Shown piece after piece: positions 53,084-61,703 of a stretch of DNA of 64,000 nucleotides (the first letter of the stretch is position 1; each line of letters opens with the position of its first letter). Below the pieces are notes generated by a model. It saw only the letters and a list, made by a program, of their open reading frames with translations, ran no database searches and had not been told where the DNA came from. The position numbers and the translations under genes are program-made. The DNA comes from Thomasclavelia sp047249845 (GTDB lineage: Bacteria; Bacillota_I; Bacilli_A; Erysipelotrichales; Coprobacillaceae). The stretch covers positions 14,928-78,927 of the forward strand of contig NZ_JBKTWO010000009.1 of the NCBI RefSeq assembly GCF_047249845.1, in the 5' to 3' direction.

Positions 53084-53670
53084 TATATAACCTCCTTTAA
53101 AATAGTATATAGCTGTTTTAAAGCCTTGGCACGATGGGAATATCGATTTTTTTCTTCCATCGGCATCATTGCAGAAGTCATTTTACATGGAGGAAAATAA
53201 AAAATCGGATCGTAACCAAAACCATTTTCACCCTCAATCTTATCATTGATCAATCCTTCCATTGTTTCTTCAATTAAGATTGGTTCATGCTCTGGAATAA
53301 CTAATGCCATCGCACAAACAAAGCGAGCACTTCTATCCTTGTCTTTAACTGCATCGATGATATATTGATTCTTTATTTTATAACTTGTATCATGACCTAA
53401 AAAGCGGGCTGAATAGATACCTGGTTGTTTATCTAAAGCATCCACTTCTAATCCACTATCATCAGCTAAAACTGGTTTGTTAACAATGTTTGCAATAGTT
53501 TGAGCTTTAATTAAAGCATTTTCTTTAAAAGTCTTTCCATTTTCTTCAATTTCTATTTCTTGATCTAATACCTCATTCATCGCTAATACTTCAATATTTA
53601 TATCCTTTAACATTGCTTGTATTTCTTTTATTTTACCTTTATTAGTTGAAGCTACAATTAATTGTCTCAT
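53083..53670 (-). CDS. rdgB: XTP/dITP diphosphatase (HAM1/RdgB)
   Basis: This 195-aa nucleotide-pool cleaner hydrolyses dITP, dXTP and their ribo forms to monophosphates. Family marks are VASTNKGKIKEI at the N-terminus, the GKTFKENALIKA segment with metal-binding Glu, LADDSGLEVDAL with the catalytic Asp, GEGENGFGYDPIF and HRAKAL near the C-terminus. The start overlaps the end of aroE by 4 nt and its end overlaps trmL, so all four genes share a transcript. Confidence 0.96.
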   Translation of the reverse strand: MRQLIVASTNKGKIKEIQAMLKDINIEVLAMNEVLDQEIEIEENGKTFKENALIKAQTIANIVNKPVLADDSGLEVDALDKQPGIYSARFLGHDTSYKIKNQYIIDAVKDKDRSARFVCAMALVIPEHEPILIEETMEGLINDKIEGENGFGYDPIFYFPPCKMTSAMMPMEEKNRYSHRAKALKQLYTILKEVI

Positions 53671-54539
53671 TTTTTTACCTCTATTCCTAAAACCTTTTTA
53701 ACTTTATTAATTGGCATATCTAATCCTGTCCAAATTTTAAACGACTCCGCACCCTGATATAATAGCATTAATTCACCATTCATAATTTCACACCCTGCAT
53801 CAAGCGCCATCTGTAACATTTTAGTAATTGCTGGTTGATATATAATATCAACTACTTTTAAATTAGAATGAAAATATGAACTATCTGGTACAACTGATTG
53901 ATTTAACATTGGTTCCATTCCTACTCCCGTTGTATTTATAAACAAATAACTATCTTGCATATCTTGTTTTAAGTTGTATGTATCACTTAATGATTTTAAA
54001 GTAATTAAACATCCAGTTTCTTTATTTGTATTATTAATAATTTCAATAAATTCTTTACGAATCGTTCGATTATAAACGACTATTTCTTTAGCACCATCAA
54101 GCGCCATCTGAACCATGATTGCAGTTGATGCTCCCCCAGCTCCTACCATAGTTATTTTCTTATTTTCAATAGTCCATTTTTTTTCTTCAAGACTTTTAAT
54201 AAGACCTATTCCATCAGTAATCGTACCATAATATTTATCATCTTTTAAAACAATCGTATTTACAGCATTACATAATTTTGAAGCTGTTGAAATTTGATCT
54301 AGATATGGAATAATGTTTTGTTTATGCGGCATTGAAACATTAGCCCCTTTTACTCCCATTGCTTTAAAACCATTTATAGCATCTTTTAATTTATCACTTT
54401 TTATATCAAAAGCCAAATATACACTATCTATCCCTAGTTCTTTAAAAGCACAATTATGCATTACAGGTGATTTTGAATGATGGGCTGGACTGGCTATAAA
54501 TGCATATAAGCTAGTTGTTGCACTAATCTTTGATTCCAT
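53667..54539 (-). CDS. aroE: Shikimate dehydrogenase
   Basis: AroE (290 aa) reduces 3-dehydroshikimate with NADPH in aromatic amino-acid synthesis. The substrate site has SPAHHSKSPVMHN and NVSMPHK (with Ser where Thr is common), the catalytic Lys and Asp are in the MPHK and LCNAVNTI contexts, the nucleotide-binding loop is VGAGGASTA, and NTTGVGM follows. It may accept quinate as well, as some clostridial forms do. GGAGGAATA precedes the ATG. It heads the aroE-rdgB-trmL-TIGR01906 operon. No other aro genes are in the window. Confidence 0.94.
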   Translation of the reverse strand: MESKISATTSLYAFIASPAHHSKSPVMHNCAFKELGIDSVYLAFDIKSDKLKDAINGFKAMGVKGANVSMPHKQNIIPYLDQISTASKLCNAVNTIVLKDDKYYGTITDGIGLIKSLEEKKWTIENKKITMVGAGGASTAIMVQMALDGAKEIVVYNRTIRKEFIEIINNTNKETGCLITLKSLSDTYNLKQDMQDSYLFINTTGVGMEPMLNQSVVPDSSYFHSNLKVVDIIYQPAITKMLQMALDAGCEIMNGELMLLYQGAESFKIWTGLDMPINKVKKVLGIEVKK

Positions 54540-54772
54540 GATATTCCTCCATATTTTGTGGTTATTATAGCATAGATAGACTTAAGTTTGCAGTTTTAGA
54601 AAAAATATATTTTTATTTTTTATATCCTATATAATAATAAATGCTTAAGAATAGTAGTAACTAATCATTGATTCTGAATTTGTAAAGAATATATCTTTCA
54701 CATCATTTTTATCAATACTAAAAACCTGCTCTTAAGTTAAAATTAAGTAATATAAACAAGGGGGATAAAATA

Positions 54773-55585
54773 ATGTCTAAATACAAATTAATAGCCTTTG
54801 ATATGGATGGTACATTATTAAATAGTCAAAAAAGAATTTCAAAACCTACAGTTATTGCATTAAATAAAGCAATTAATAACAAAAAACATGTCGTATTATC
54901 CACTGGAAGAGCAATAGTCGAGTTAAATGACTATAAAGATGAACTTTCTAATCTACAATATGGTATTTGTGAAAGCGGTGCATTAGTTTATGATTTTAAA
55001 AACAATAAAATAATTCACCAAGATACAATTCCCTTACCCATAATAAAGAAGATATTAGATATCACTTATCAAGAAGATATTATGATCCATCTGCTTACTA
55101 ATGGTAACTCAGTTATATATAAAGATGATTTAGATAAAATGCAAAAATATAATATGGACATATATAAACCAATGTTTACTAGAGTTGCAACAACAGTTGA
55201 TGATATCTATGATTATGCTATTAAAAATAAAATAGAAAAAATCAATCTGTATCACACAAATTCTAGTAATAGAAAAAAAACATATGACACACTTAAAAAT
55301 TTACCTCTTTCATTTGCGTTAGCTGAAACAACTTCATTAGAAATTACATCTTTAAATGTAACTAAAGCAAAAGGATTAAAGGTATTATGTAACTATTTAA
55401 ATATAGATATAACTGAGTCTATTGCTGTAGGTGATTCAAACAATGATCTTGATATTTTAAAAACTGCAGGTCTAGCAATTGCAATGAAAAATGCTAAAGA
55501 TAATATTAAATTAGTATGTGATATCATTGTAAGTGATAATGACCATGATGGTTGTAAGGAAGCTATTGAAAGTTATTTATTGTAA
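54773..55585 (+). CDS. Cof-type HAD-IIB phosphatase
   Basis: A 270-aa haloacid dehalogenase phosphatase of the Cof/YidA group. Motif I is FDMDGTLLNS (nucleophile and acid/base Asp), motif II STGRA, motif III has a Lys (TKAKGLKVL) and motif IV GDSNNDLDIL. A type IIB cap lies in the middle (about 85-190). Substrates are usually sugar phosphates or other small phosphate esters, sometimes pyridoxal phosphate or FMN. It is a single gene ending in a bidirectional hairpin. Confidence 0.92.
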   Translation: MSKYKLIAFDMDGTLLNSQKRISKPTVIALNKAINNKKHVVLSTGRAIVELNDYKDELSNLQYGICESGALVYDFKNNKIIHQDTIPLPIIKKILDITYQEDIMIHLLTNGNSVIYKDDLDKMQKYNMDIYKPMFTRVATTVDDIYDYAIKNKIEKINLYHTNSSNRKKTYDTLKNLPLSFALAETTSLEITSLNVTKAKGLKVLCNYLNIDITESIAVGDSNNDLDILKTAGLAIAMKNAKDNIKLVCDIIVSDNDHDGCKEAIESYLL

Positions 55586-55589
55586 AAAA

Positions 55590-55635
55590 CGGTTAATTCT
55601 AAATTATGCTATCATTTTAGAATTAACTATTTTTA
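55590..55635. terminator. Bidirectional terminator between HAD and RpiR genes
   Basis: A 12-bp perfect stem (GTTAATTCTAAA / TTTAGAATTAAC, 55592-55603 and 55616-55627), with T-rich tails on both strands. Confidence 0.85.
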
Positions 55636-55638
55636 TTT

Positions 55639-56391
55639 CTATAAATAATATTGCTGATAATAATGTACTCTTAATAAATCACAAATAGTCATAATCTGGT
55701 AATTAAAATTTATACCATCAAACTTACCAGGTACTTGAATTACATAATCAGCTATTTTATCTTCGCCAAAAGTATAAGCCTTATTTTGAGTAATTAAAAT
55801 AGATGTGGCTTTATCGACACCCAATTCTCTTTTTATTTGGACAAATGAATTCATTGAGCGTCCAGTTGCAGATATAAATATTGTTACATCATTTTCATCA
55901 AGATCAATATCTTTATCAAAATTATGATATTGAATAACAGGTTTACCAAAAGTTACTAGATCAGTTTGAAATTCAACCGCTATTGACATTGGATATAAAG
56001 CCCCAACCAGTATAACTCTCTTTGCTTTAAAAATAGCTTCACAAATAATTGAAATGTATTCTTTCATTGTTTCATTAGTACAAGCCTTTTCCATTTCATC
56101 AATAAGTCTTTCACTACTAACCCCTAACATTCTAGCACGAATTTGATCCAAACGAATCATATGATCTCTAATTAATTTTGCTTTAAAACTTTTATAATCA
56201 TCAAAACCAAGCAAAATACAGAAATCTAAAATATCCTCTTTACTAATTCCACTTCTTTGACTAACTTCATCAAATGTTAGATCCTCTAATTCTAAATAAT
56301 TATATACTATAAATTTACAAAATTGGTAATGAGAATCATATAATAACGTTCCATTTAAATATGTTAAGATTCTACTAAGTAATAAATTCAT
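55639..56391 (-). CDS. RpiR-family regulator with SIS domain (second copy)
   Basis: A 250-aa regulator with an N-terminal helix-turn-helix (FDEVSQRSGISKEDILDFC, about 38-58) and an SIS-type domain (RVILVGALYPMSIAVEFQTD, then VTIFISATGRSMN, about 125-235). It is in the same operon as, and 22 nt after, a PPP-type phosphatase, mirroring the pair at 41.8-43.4 kb, but sequence identity between the two regulators looks low. The ligand is unknown. GGAGGC lies ahead of the ATG. Confidence 0.87.
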   Translation of the reverse strand: MNLLLSRILTYLNGTLLYDSHYQFCKFIVYNYLELEDLTFDEVSQRSGISKEDILDFCILLGFDDYKSFKAKLIRDHMIRLDQIRARMLGVSSERLIDEMEKACTNETMKEYISIICEAIFKAKRVILVGALYPMSIAVEFQTDLVTFGKPVIQYHNFDKDIDLDENDVTIFISATGRSMNSFVQIKRELGVDKATSILITQNKAYTFGEDKIADYVIQVPGKFDGINFNYQIMTICDLLRVHYYQQYYL

Positions 56392-56413
56392 AATTTGCCT
56401 CCTTTATGACATT

Positions 56414-57142
56414 TTATTTTTTTTTAATTACATGTACCTGCATATTATTTAAACATAAACAATTTAACTGTCCATTTTCAAATGGCCCTAAACCACCATC
56501 AATTCCAATTTTATCCTTATAAACCGGATCATACCACACATCAAAACAATTACTTGTTTGACGAATATAACATGTTGGTGTATGACCAAAAATAATAATC
56601 TTATTATCCAAACCTTTAGACATAAAAAAATACTCTCGCATCCATGCACATTCTTCTTCACTTTGATCATATAATCCTTTTTCAGGATTAATTCCTGCAT
56701 GAATCAGTACATAATCTTGACCATTACAGTTTAGTTCAATAAAAGATGGACAACTATCTATATAATCAATCATCATTTTATAAAAAGCTGCTTTTAAAAC
56801 TTGATAATCACATTTATTAAACGCTTTTTTATGTAAATATTGATGATAACTTGTACATGTTTTATTTCCACCATTTTGAAACCACATCCTTCTTTGAGAA
56901 GACTCTGGATCATCAACTTTGAAAGCATCACGCATCATAATTTCATGATTACCTTTAATTAGATGGATATTTTTAAACTTTTGTATATAAAGATATATTT
57001 TTAAACTATCTGGTCCACGATCACAGCAATCCCCTAAAATAAACAATGTATCGCTCTCACAAAAATTTATTTTTTTAAGCATTTTAATAAAAATATCATA
57101 ATGACCATGTAAATCTGAAAGTACATAAATATTATTAGACAT
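56414..57142 (-). CDS. PPP-type metallophosphoesterase (second copy)
   Basis: A 242-aa phosphatase with SDLHG, LGDCCDRG, KGNHEIMM, LIHAGI and FGHTP motifs, all intact. It is a clear paralogue of the one at 42612: DRGPDSLKI, GHTPT, KIGIDGGL and GQLNCLCLN are shared. I place the start at ATG 57142, 8 nt after AAAGGG, although an ATG three codons earlier (57151) is in frame. It leads an operon with an RpiR-type regulator. The substrate may be phosphoprotein or a dinucleotide. Confidence 0.89.
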   Translation of the reverse strand: MSNNIYVLSDLHGHYDIFIKMLKKINFCESDTLFILGDCCDRGPDSLKIYLYIQKFKNIHLIKGNHEIMMRDAFKVDDPESSQRRMWFQNGGNKTCTSYHQYLHKKAFNKCDYQVLKAAFYKMMIDYIDSCPSFIELNCNGQDYVLIHAGINPEKGLYDQSEEECAWMREYFFMSKGLDNKIIIFGHTPTCYIRQTSNCFDVWYDPVYKDKIGIDGGLGPFENGQLNCLCLNNMQVHVIKKK

Positions 57143-57200
57143 AATCATCACCCTTTCATTTATAAGTTTAACACTATTTTATAACTTTTTAAACTTATAA

Positions 57201-57226
57201 AAAAATCTACAGTTATCTGTAGATTT
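57201..57226 (-). terminator. Terminator of the formate/nitrite transporter gene
   Basis: AAATCTACAG / CTGTAGATTT (57203-57212 and 57217-57226) with a 4-nt loop is followed by several T on the minus strand. It overlaps the stop codon. Confidence 0.85.
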
Positions 57227-57983
57227 ATTTTTTTGGTTTTATCATCATAAATAAAGGCAATCCTAACAATATACCCCCACCTGCAATATTCCCTAAAGTT
57301 GAAATAAGCATATGTAATGGTAACGAAGACCAGTCAAAGCTTGTCCCTAATCCTGTAACCCCTAATGTAAAATATCCCATATTAGCAATACTATGCTCAA
57401 ATCCAGGTAATACAAAAGCCATAACAACAATCATCATTATAATTGTTTTAGCAGTATCATCCTGCATTTTCATTCCCACATAAGCCCCAACACAAACAAT
57501 AAAATTACACAGTACACCTTTTATAAACAATTCTACAACATCAAATGTTAATTTACCCTTAACGATACTTTCAATATATGTAATAAATAAATCATGATTA
57601 CTACCACTTTTTACAAATAAAAAACATAATAATGAAATTCCAATAAAATTACCAATATAACATACAATCCACATAGGAATAATTTGTCTAAATTTTAATT
57701 TTTTTCCATACACAGGTATCATTGTTGTAAAACAATTTCCTGTAAATAACTCAGAACCTAGAATTACAATAATTACTAATCCAATCCCAAAAGAACCTGC
57801 TACAGCAATCTTAGAAGCAATTAAATTATTTTGAAACAACAATGTTCCTAAGGTTGTAGATAAAATAGTTGCTAATCCTAAATAAAGACCCGCTACAATT
57901 GAACGAGCTAAAAAGCGCCCTGGTTCATCACGACACATTTCATATTTTTTTATACCTAAATCCGATAACATTTCAAAGCTCAT
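57225..57983 (-). CDS. Formate/nitrite transporter (FNT) family channel
   Basis: A 252-aa channel with six membrane helices. I start it at ATG 57983, behind TTGGAGGG; the frame is open 12 codons upstream without a site. FNT marks are the AGLYLGLATILSTTLG region, the GSELFTGNCFTTM loop of helix 2b, an Asn-rich CNFIVCVGAYVGMK and the FEHSIANM segment with the conserved central His. FNT members carry formate, nitrite or hydrosulphide. With no pfl, nitrite or sulphite genes near, the substrate is open. Single gene. Confidence 0.92.
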   Translation of the reverse strand: MSFEMLSDLGIKKYEMCRDEPGRFLARSIVAGLYLGLATILSTTLGTLLFQNNLIASKIAVAGSFGIGLVIIVILGSELFTGNCFTTMIPVYGKKLKFRQIIPMWIVCYIGNFIGISLLCFLFVKSGSNHDLFITYIESIVKGKLTFDVVELFIKGVLCNFIVCVGAYVGMKMQDDTAKTIIMMIVVMAFVLPGFEHSIANMGYFTLGVTGLGTSFDWSSLPLHMLISTLGNIAGGGILLGLPLFMMIKPKK

Positions 57984-58237
57984 AAAAAAACCCTCCAAAT
58001 CTTTTTTATTATAAACCAAATTACTTTTAAGTTCAACAAATTACAACATCTTAACTATTCTAAAAAAATATAGGTATTATATATTTAATGAGATATTTAG
58101 CTAAATTTATTCATAATAATACAATAATTTCCCAGGAAATAACTTAATTTATTTTTTCAAGTTCCTAAAAATAGAAATTTTTTAAACTTGTTAAGAAATA
58201 ATTTAAAGTGTACAATATAAATATTGGAGGAGATATA

Positions 58238-60142
58238 ATGAAAGATGGATATATTCGTGTAGCTGCTGCTTCATTTGATACTAGTATCGCTAATGTAAAA
58301 AGTAACAGTTTAAAAATTTGTAAATTAATAAATAATGCTTATGAAAATAATGCTAAAATAATCGTATTCCCTGAGTTATGCCTAACTGGATACACATGTG
58401 AAGATTTATTTAATCAAGATCGTCTATTAAATGAAGCTAAAATACAATTGCAAGTCATTATTGATGAAACAGTTAAAAAAGATATTATTGCTGTTGTTGG
58501 TTTACCATATCAGCATATAAATAGTTTATATAATGTTGCTGCTATAATTCACAAAGGAAAATTACTTGGATTAGTGCCTAAAACACATATTCCTAATTAT
58601 CAAGAATTTTATGAAGCGAGACGTTTTGAAACTGCTCCTAAAAACAATACTACAATTATTTTTAATGGTGAAAGTATTCCTTTTGGTACCCACTATATAT
58701 TTGCTTCATCAACAAATCCCGAATTTAAATTTGGTGTAGAAATTTGTGAAGATTTATGGTTACCTGATCCCCCAAGTATTAAGCTTGCTTTAAATGGTGC
58801 TAATCTAATTTTGAATCCTTCTGCAAGTAATGAAATTACCACTAAAAAAGATTACCGTCGTTTACTTGTAAACTCACAATCAGCACGTTTAGTATGTGGT
58901 TATATTTATAGCAATGCTGGAAGTGGTGAAAGTACTACTGATGTAGTTTTTAGTGGTCATCACATAATTAGTGAAAATGGTACAATGATCAAAGAAAGTT
59001 GTGGTTTTAAAAGTGAACTTATTTATGGTGATCTTGATTTAAAAAAATTGTCTAGTGAACGTCGAAAAATGACTACATTTAAATCACAATGTGATTATGA
59101 AACCATTTACTTTAATTCAAGTAATATTGATTTAGAAACTACTTATTACTACGATCCACACCCATTTGTACCTAGTGACTATACATTAAGAGCCAAACGT
59201 TGTAAAGAAGTATTTGATATTCAAACTCGTGGATTAATGCAACGTTTACAAGCTACTGGAATAAAAAAAGTTGTTATTGGTATTTCTGGTGGTTTAGATT
59301 CTACTTTAGCACTCCTTGTTTGTACTATGGCATTTAAAAACTTAGGGTATGAAAATAAAGATATTATTGCTATTACAATGCCTTGCTTTGGAACTACTTC
59401 AAGAACAAAGAATAATGCTTTAGGTTTAATGGATGAATTAAGTGTTACTAGTTATGATATTGATATAACTGAAAGTGTAAAAGTTCAATTTAAAGATATT
59501 GAACAAGATGAAAATATTCATGATGTAACTTATGAAAATGTTCAAGCAAGGACAAGAACTGAAATTCTAATGAATAAAGCAAATCAAGTTGGAGGGTTAG
59601 TAATTGGAACAGGTGATTTATCAGAAGTAGCTTTAGGATGGTCAACATACAATGGAGATCATATGTCTATGTATGCTGTTAATGTTTCTGTTCCTAAAAC
59701 ATTAGTTCGTTATCTAGTTGATTATGTTGCTAGTTTATATCATGGTCAAAAATTAGAAGCTATCTTAAAAGATGTTCTAGATACCCCTGTTTCACCTGAA
59801 TTATTACCTCAAAAGGATGACAAAATCGTTCAAAAAACCGAGGATATCGTTGGTCCATATGAATTACATGATTTCTTTTTATATCATATGATCCGTTTTG
59901 GTGATGAACCACGTAAATTATTTAGAAAAACTCAATTAGCATTCAAAAATAAATATAATAAAGAAACAATTAAAAAATGGTTAACCAAATTTTATTGGCG
60001 CTTCTTTACTCAACAATTTAAACGTAGTTGTATTCCAGATGGTCCTAAGGTTGGTAGTGTATCTCTTTCACCCCGAGGTGATTGGCGAATGCCTAGTGAT
60101 GCAAATGTAAAAGAATGGATTACTGAAATTGAAAAATTATAA
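58238..60142 (+). CDS. nadE: Glutamine-dependent NAD+ synthase
   Basis: NadE (634 aa) amidates nicotinic acid adenine dinucleotide to NAD+ using glutamine. An N-terminal nitrilase-type glutaminase carries Glu (FPELCLTGYTCEDL), Lys (PKTHIPNYQEF) and the Cys nucleophile (GVEICEDLW). The C-terminal synthetase has the PP-loop GISGGLDST, and STYNGDHMSMY follows. I choose ATG 58238, 6 nt after TTGGAGGA; an open frame of ten codons precedes it. It is monocistronic, with its own terminator. Confidence 0.95.
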   Translation: MKDGYIRVAAASFDTSIANVKSNSLKICKLINNAYENNAKIIVFPELCLTGYTCEDLFNQDRLLNEAKIQLQVIIDETVKKDIIAVVGLPYQHINSLYNVAAIIHKGKLLGLVPKTHIPNYQEFYEARRFETAPKNNTTIIFNGESIPFGTHYIFASSTNPEFKFGVEICEDLWLPDPPSIKLALNGANLILNPSASNEITTKKDYRRLLVNSQSARLVCGYIYSNAGSGESTTDVVFSGHHIISENGTMIKESCGFKSELIYGDLDLKKLSSERRKMTTFKSQCDYETIYFNSSNIDLETTYYYDPHPFVPSDYTLRAKRCKEVFDIQTRGLMQRLQATGIKKVVIGISGGLDSTLALLVCTMAFKNLGYENKDIIAITMPCFGTTSRTKNNALGLMDELSVTSYDIDITESVKVQFKDIEQDENIHDVTYENVQARTRTEILMNKANQVGGLVIGTGDLSEVALGWSTYNGDHMSMYAVNVSVPKTLVRYLVDYVASLYHGQKLEAILKDVLDTPVSPELLPQKDDKIVQKTEDIVGPYELHDFFLYHMIRFGDEPRKLFRKTQLAFKNKYNKETIKKWLTKFYWRFFTQQFKRSCIPDGPKVGSVSLSPRGDWRMPSDANVKEWITEIEKL

Positions 60143-60148
60143 ATACAT

Positions 60149-60177
60149 AGAGTTAGTGGATTTACTAACTCTTTTAA
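60149..60177 (+). terminator. Terminator of nadE
   Basis: AGAGTTAGT / ACTAACTCT with a 6-nt loop is followed by TTTTAATAT. Confidence 0.85.
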
Positions 60178-60297
60178 TATATAAAAAATAGTTGGATAGC
60201 ATTTACAATATTGTTATATTTCCATTTATAAACGTTATATATTTAAATCTATTATAAATTTTCCTATTAAACACACTATTAAAAAAACTTATATACT

Positions 60298-60717
60298 TTA
60301 TTTATTAAAGATAACTTCAGATACTTTTTGAACTAAAATTGGTTGTATATTAGGATATGTCCAATCATTAGGCAGCATATCAAATAGTTGTATCCGCTCC
60401 ATTTCAAAATGAGGTAATTCTTCAAAAGAATAAATATCAGCAAAATAAAGCATACCAAAAGTTTCTTGATAATCATCTAATACTGAATACACACAAATCG
60501 GAGTTAAATCAAATATTTTAGCTCCTGTTTCTTCCCACAATTCTCTTTTAGCTGTATCTTCGATAATTTCGTTACTTTCCCGATGTCCTCCAGGACATTC
60601 ATATGTATCACGATTTTTATGTTTACAAAATACCCATTTACCATTATACTTAGAAACAATTACTGCAAATTTTAGCAATTCATTTGCAACTTGTTCATAA
60701 AATCTTACAGTTATCAT
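60298..60717 (-). CDS. NUDIX hydrolase
   Basis: A 139-aa pyrophosphohydrolase. The NUDIX box is complete (GGHRESNEIIEDTAKREL, then WEETGA), preceded by a short beta-strand domain (VIVSKYNGKWVFCKHKNRD). The start at 60717, behind AGAGGAG, gives the usual small NUDIX size; the frame is open 24 codons further but with no binding site. Substrates may be nucleoside diphosphate derivatives or 8-oxo nucleotides. It is a single gene, 150 bp from nadE, convergent to it. Confidence 0.9.
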   Translation of the reverse strand: MITVRFYEQVANELLKFAVIVSKYNGKWVFCKHKNRDTYECPGGHRESNEIIEDTAKRELWEETGAKIFDLTPICVYSVLDDYQETFGMLYFADIYSFEELPHFEMERIQLFDMLPNDWTYPNIQPILVQKVSEVIFNK

Positions 60718-61080
60718 AATAACTCCTCTTTTTTCATTATTTAATAAATCACCTTTAACTAATTTATATAACTGATTACCACAAGCCAATTATAGCTCAG
60801 GTAATTTTTATTTTATCTTCTAAATATGATCATAAATATAATGTAGCGTTTATATTATTAATTCAAGCTACTTTTAAACACTATTTTATATTTATTGCCT
60901 GATACCAGAATAACCTGGCAAAAGATAATGGACCTTCTTATAAAATGAGCAATTTCCTAAAATTTCATAATATCATATCAAAGCTCTTAATATACTATCA
61001 CACATAAGAAGCGTGTTAAGGGAAATACTGTCTATAAAAATGATTAAAAAAGGGTGTAGTTCTTATACTAATAAAACATA
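60718..61080. other. Intergenic region, no gene supported
   Basis: About 360 bp. A short peptide-like stretch on the plus strand around 60900-60945 (TRITWQKIMDLLIK) ends in a stop and has no start; it may be a trace of an old gene. No RNA gene or hairpin of note was seen. Confidence 0.35.
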
Positions 61081-61428
61081 CTATACAATGTTTTCACCCA
61101 ATAAAATTTTAGGCATTGTGGTTAAGCAACGATTCCATCTATTATAAAATCGCTCCAATCCAAGCTTTGAAACATGAGCATGAGTTTCTTCATCCTCAAC
61201 TGTCCAATGTAAAATATACGTGACCTTACCTACCCATTTTGTCAAGCGAATAGCTGGTTTACCTTCCTTGACAGCATTGAAATTCTCTTGCCGATGTGTT
61301 CGTTTGATATACTTCACTTCAATAACTCCAGGTTGCGAAAGGTAAAACTCGGCAACCTCTTTCATTAAAGCTTCAATTTCATCTTGTTTATTAATTTTCA
61401 CTTCATAAATACAAATTTCATTAAACAC
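61081..61428 (-). CDS. Small alpha/beta-barrel protein, ABM (antibiotic biosynthesis monooxygenase)-like
   Basis: A 115-aa cytoplasmic protein with a ferredoxin-like dimeric alpha-beta pattern: FNEICIYEVKINKQDEIEAL (strand then helix), AEFYLSQPGVIEVKYIKRTH, LTKWVGKVTYILHWTVEDEE, and a helix with FYNRWNRCLTTMPK. This resembles ABM-type proteins that protect against or process quinones and haem. AAAGGAGGATTTGG precedes the ATG. It is a single gene. The hairpin at 61538-61578 lies 110 bp upstream and may be its operator. The function is not proven. Confidence 0.65.
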   Translation of the reverse strand: MFNEICIYEVKINKQDEIEALMKEVAEFYLSQPGVIEVKYIKRTHRQENFNAVKEGKPAIRLTKWVGKVTYILHWTVEDEETHAHVSKLGLERFYNRWNRCLTTMPKILLGENIV

Positions 61429-61537
61429 CCCAAATCCTCCTTTACAAACATATAGCTAGTTTTTTTAATTTTAATATGGGTGTATAGAAATGTCAAATAG
61501 CTTACTTTGTACTTCTTTATCTGTTGGCACACATACT

Positions 61538-61578
61538 ACTTACTTACTATTTTATCATTTGTAAAATAGTATGTAAGT
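61538..61578 (-). promoter_or_regulatory. Inverted repeat upstream of the ABM-like gene
   Basis: ACTTACTTACTATTTTA (61538-61554) and TAAAATAGTATGTAAGT (61562-61578) pair with a single mismatch around a 7-nt spacer. The pattern, together with a further ATACTACTT copy just upstream, looks like an operator array, similar in style to MarR/DUF24-type quinone sensor sites. Inference only. Confidence 0.45.
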
Positions 61579-61644
61579 GGTATCAAACTTTTCCAGCTAA
61601 AAAAGCAATTTAATATTCATCAAATATTTACCATTCTTTATAAT

Positions 61645-61694
61645 AATACAAAAGGATTAGATATTCTTTTGTAAAAAAGAAAGTCTAATCCTTT
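61645..61694 (-). terminator. Terminator of groESL
   Basis: Outer arms AAAGGATTAGA / TCTAATCCTTT (61651-61661 and 61684-61694) enclose an inner TTCTTTT / AAAAGAA pair. TTTTGTATT follows on the minus strand. Confidence 0.82.
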
Positions 61695-61703
61695 AATCAA
61701 ATA

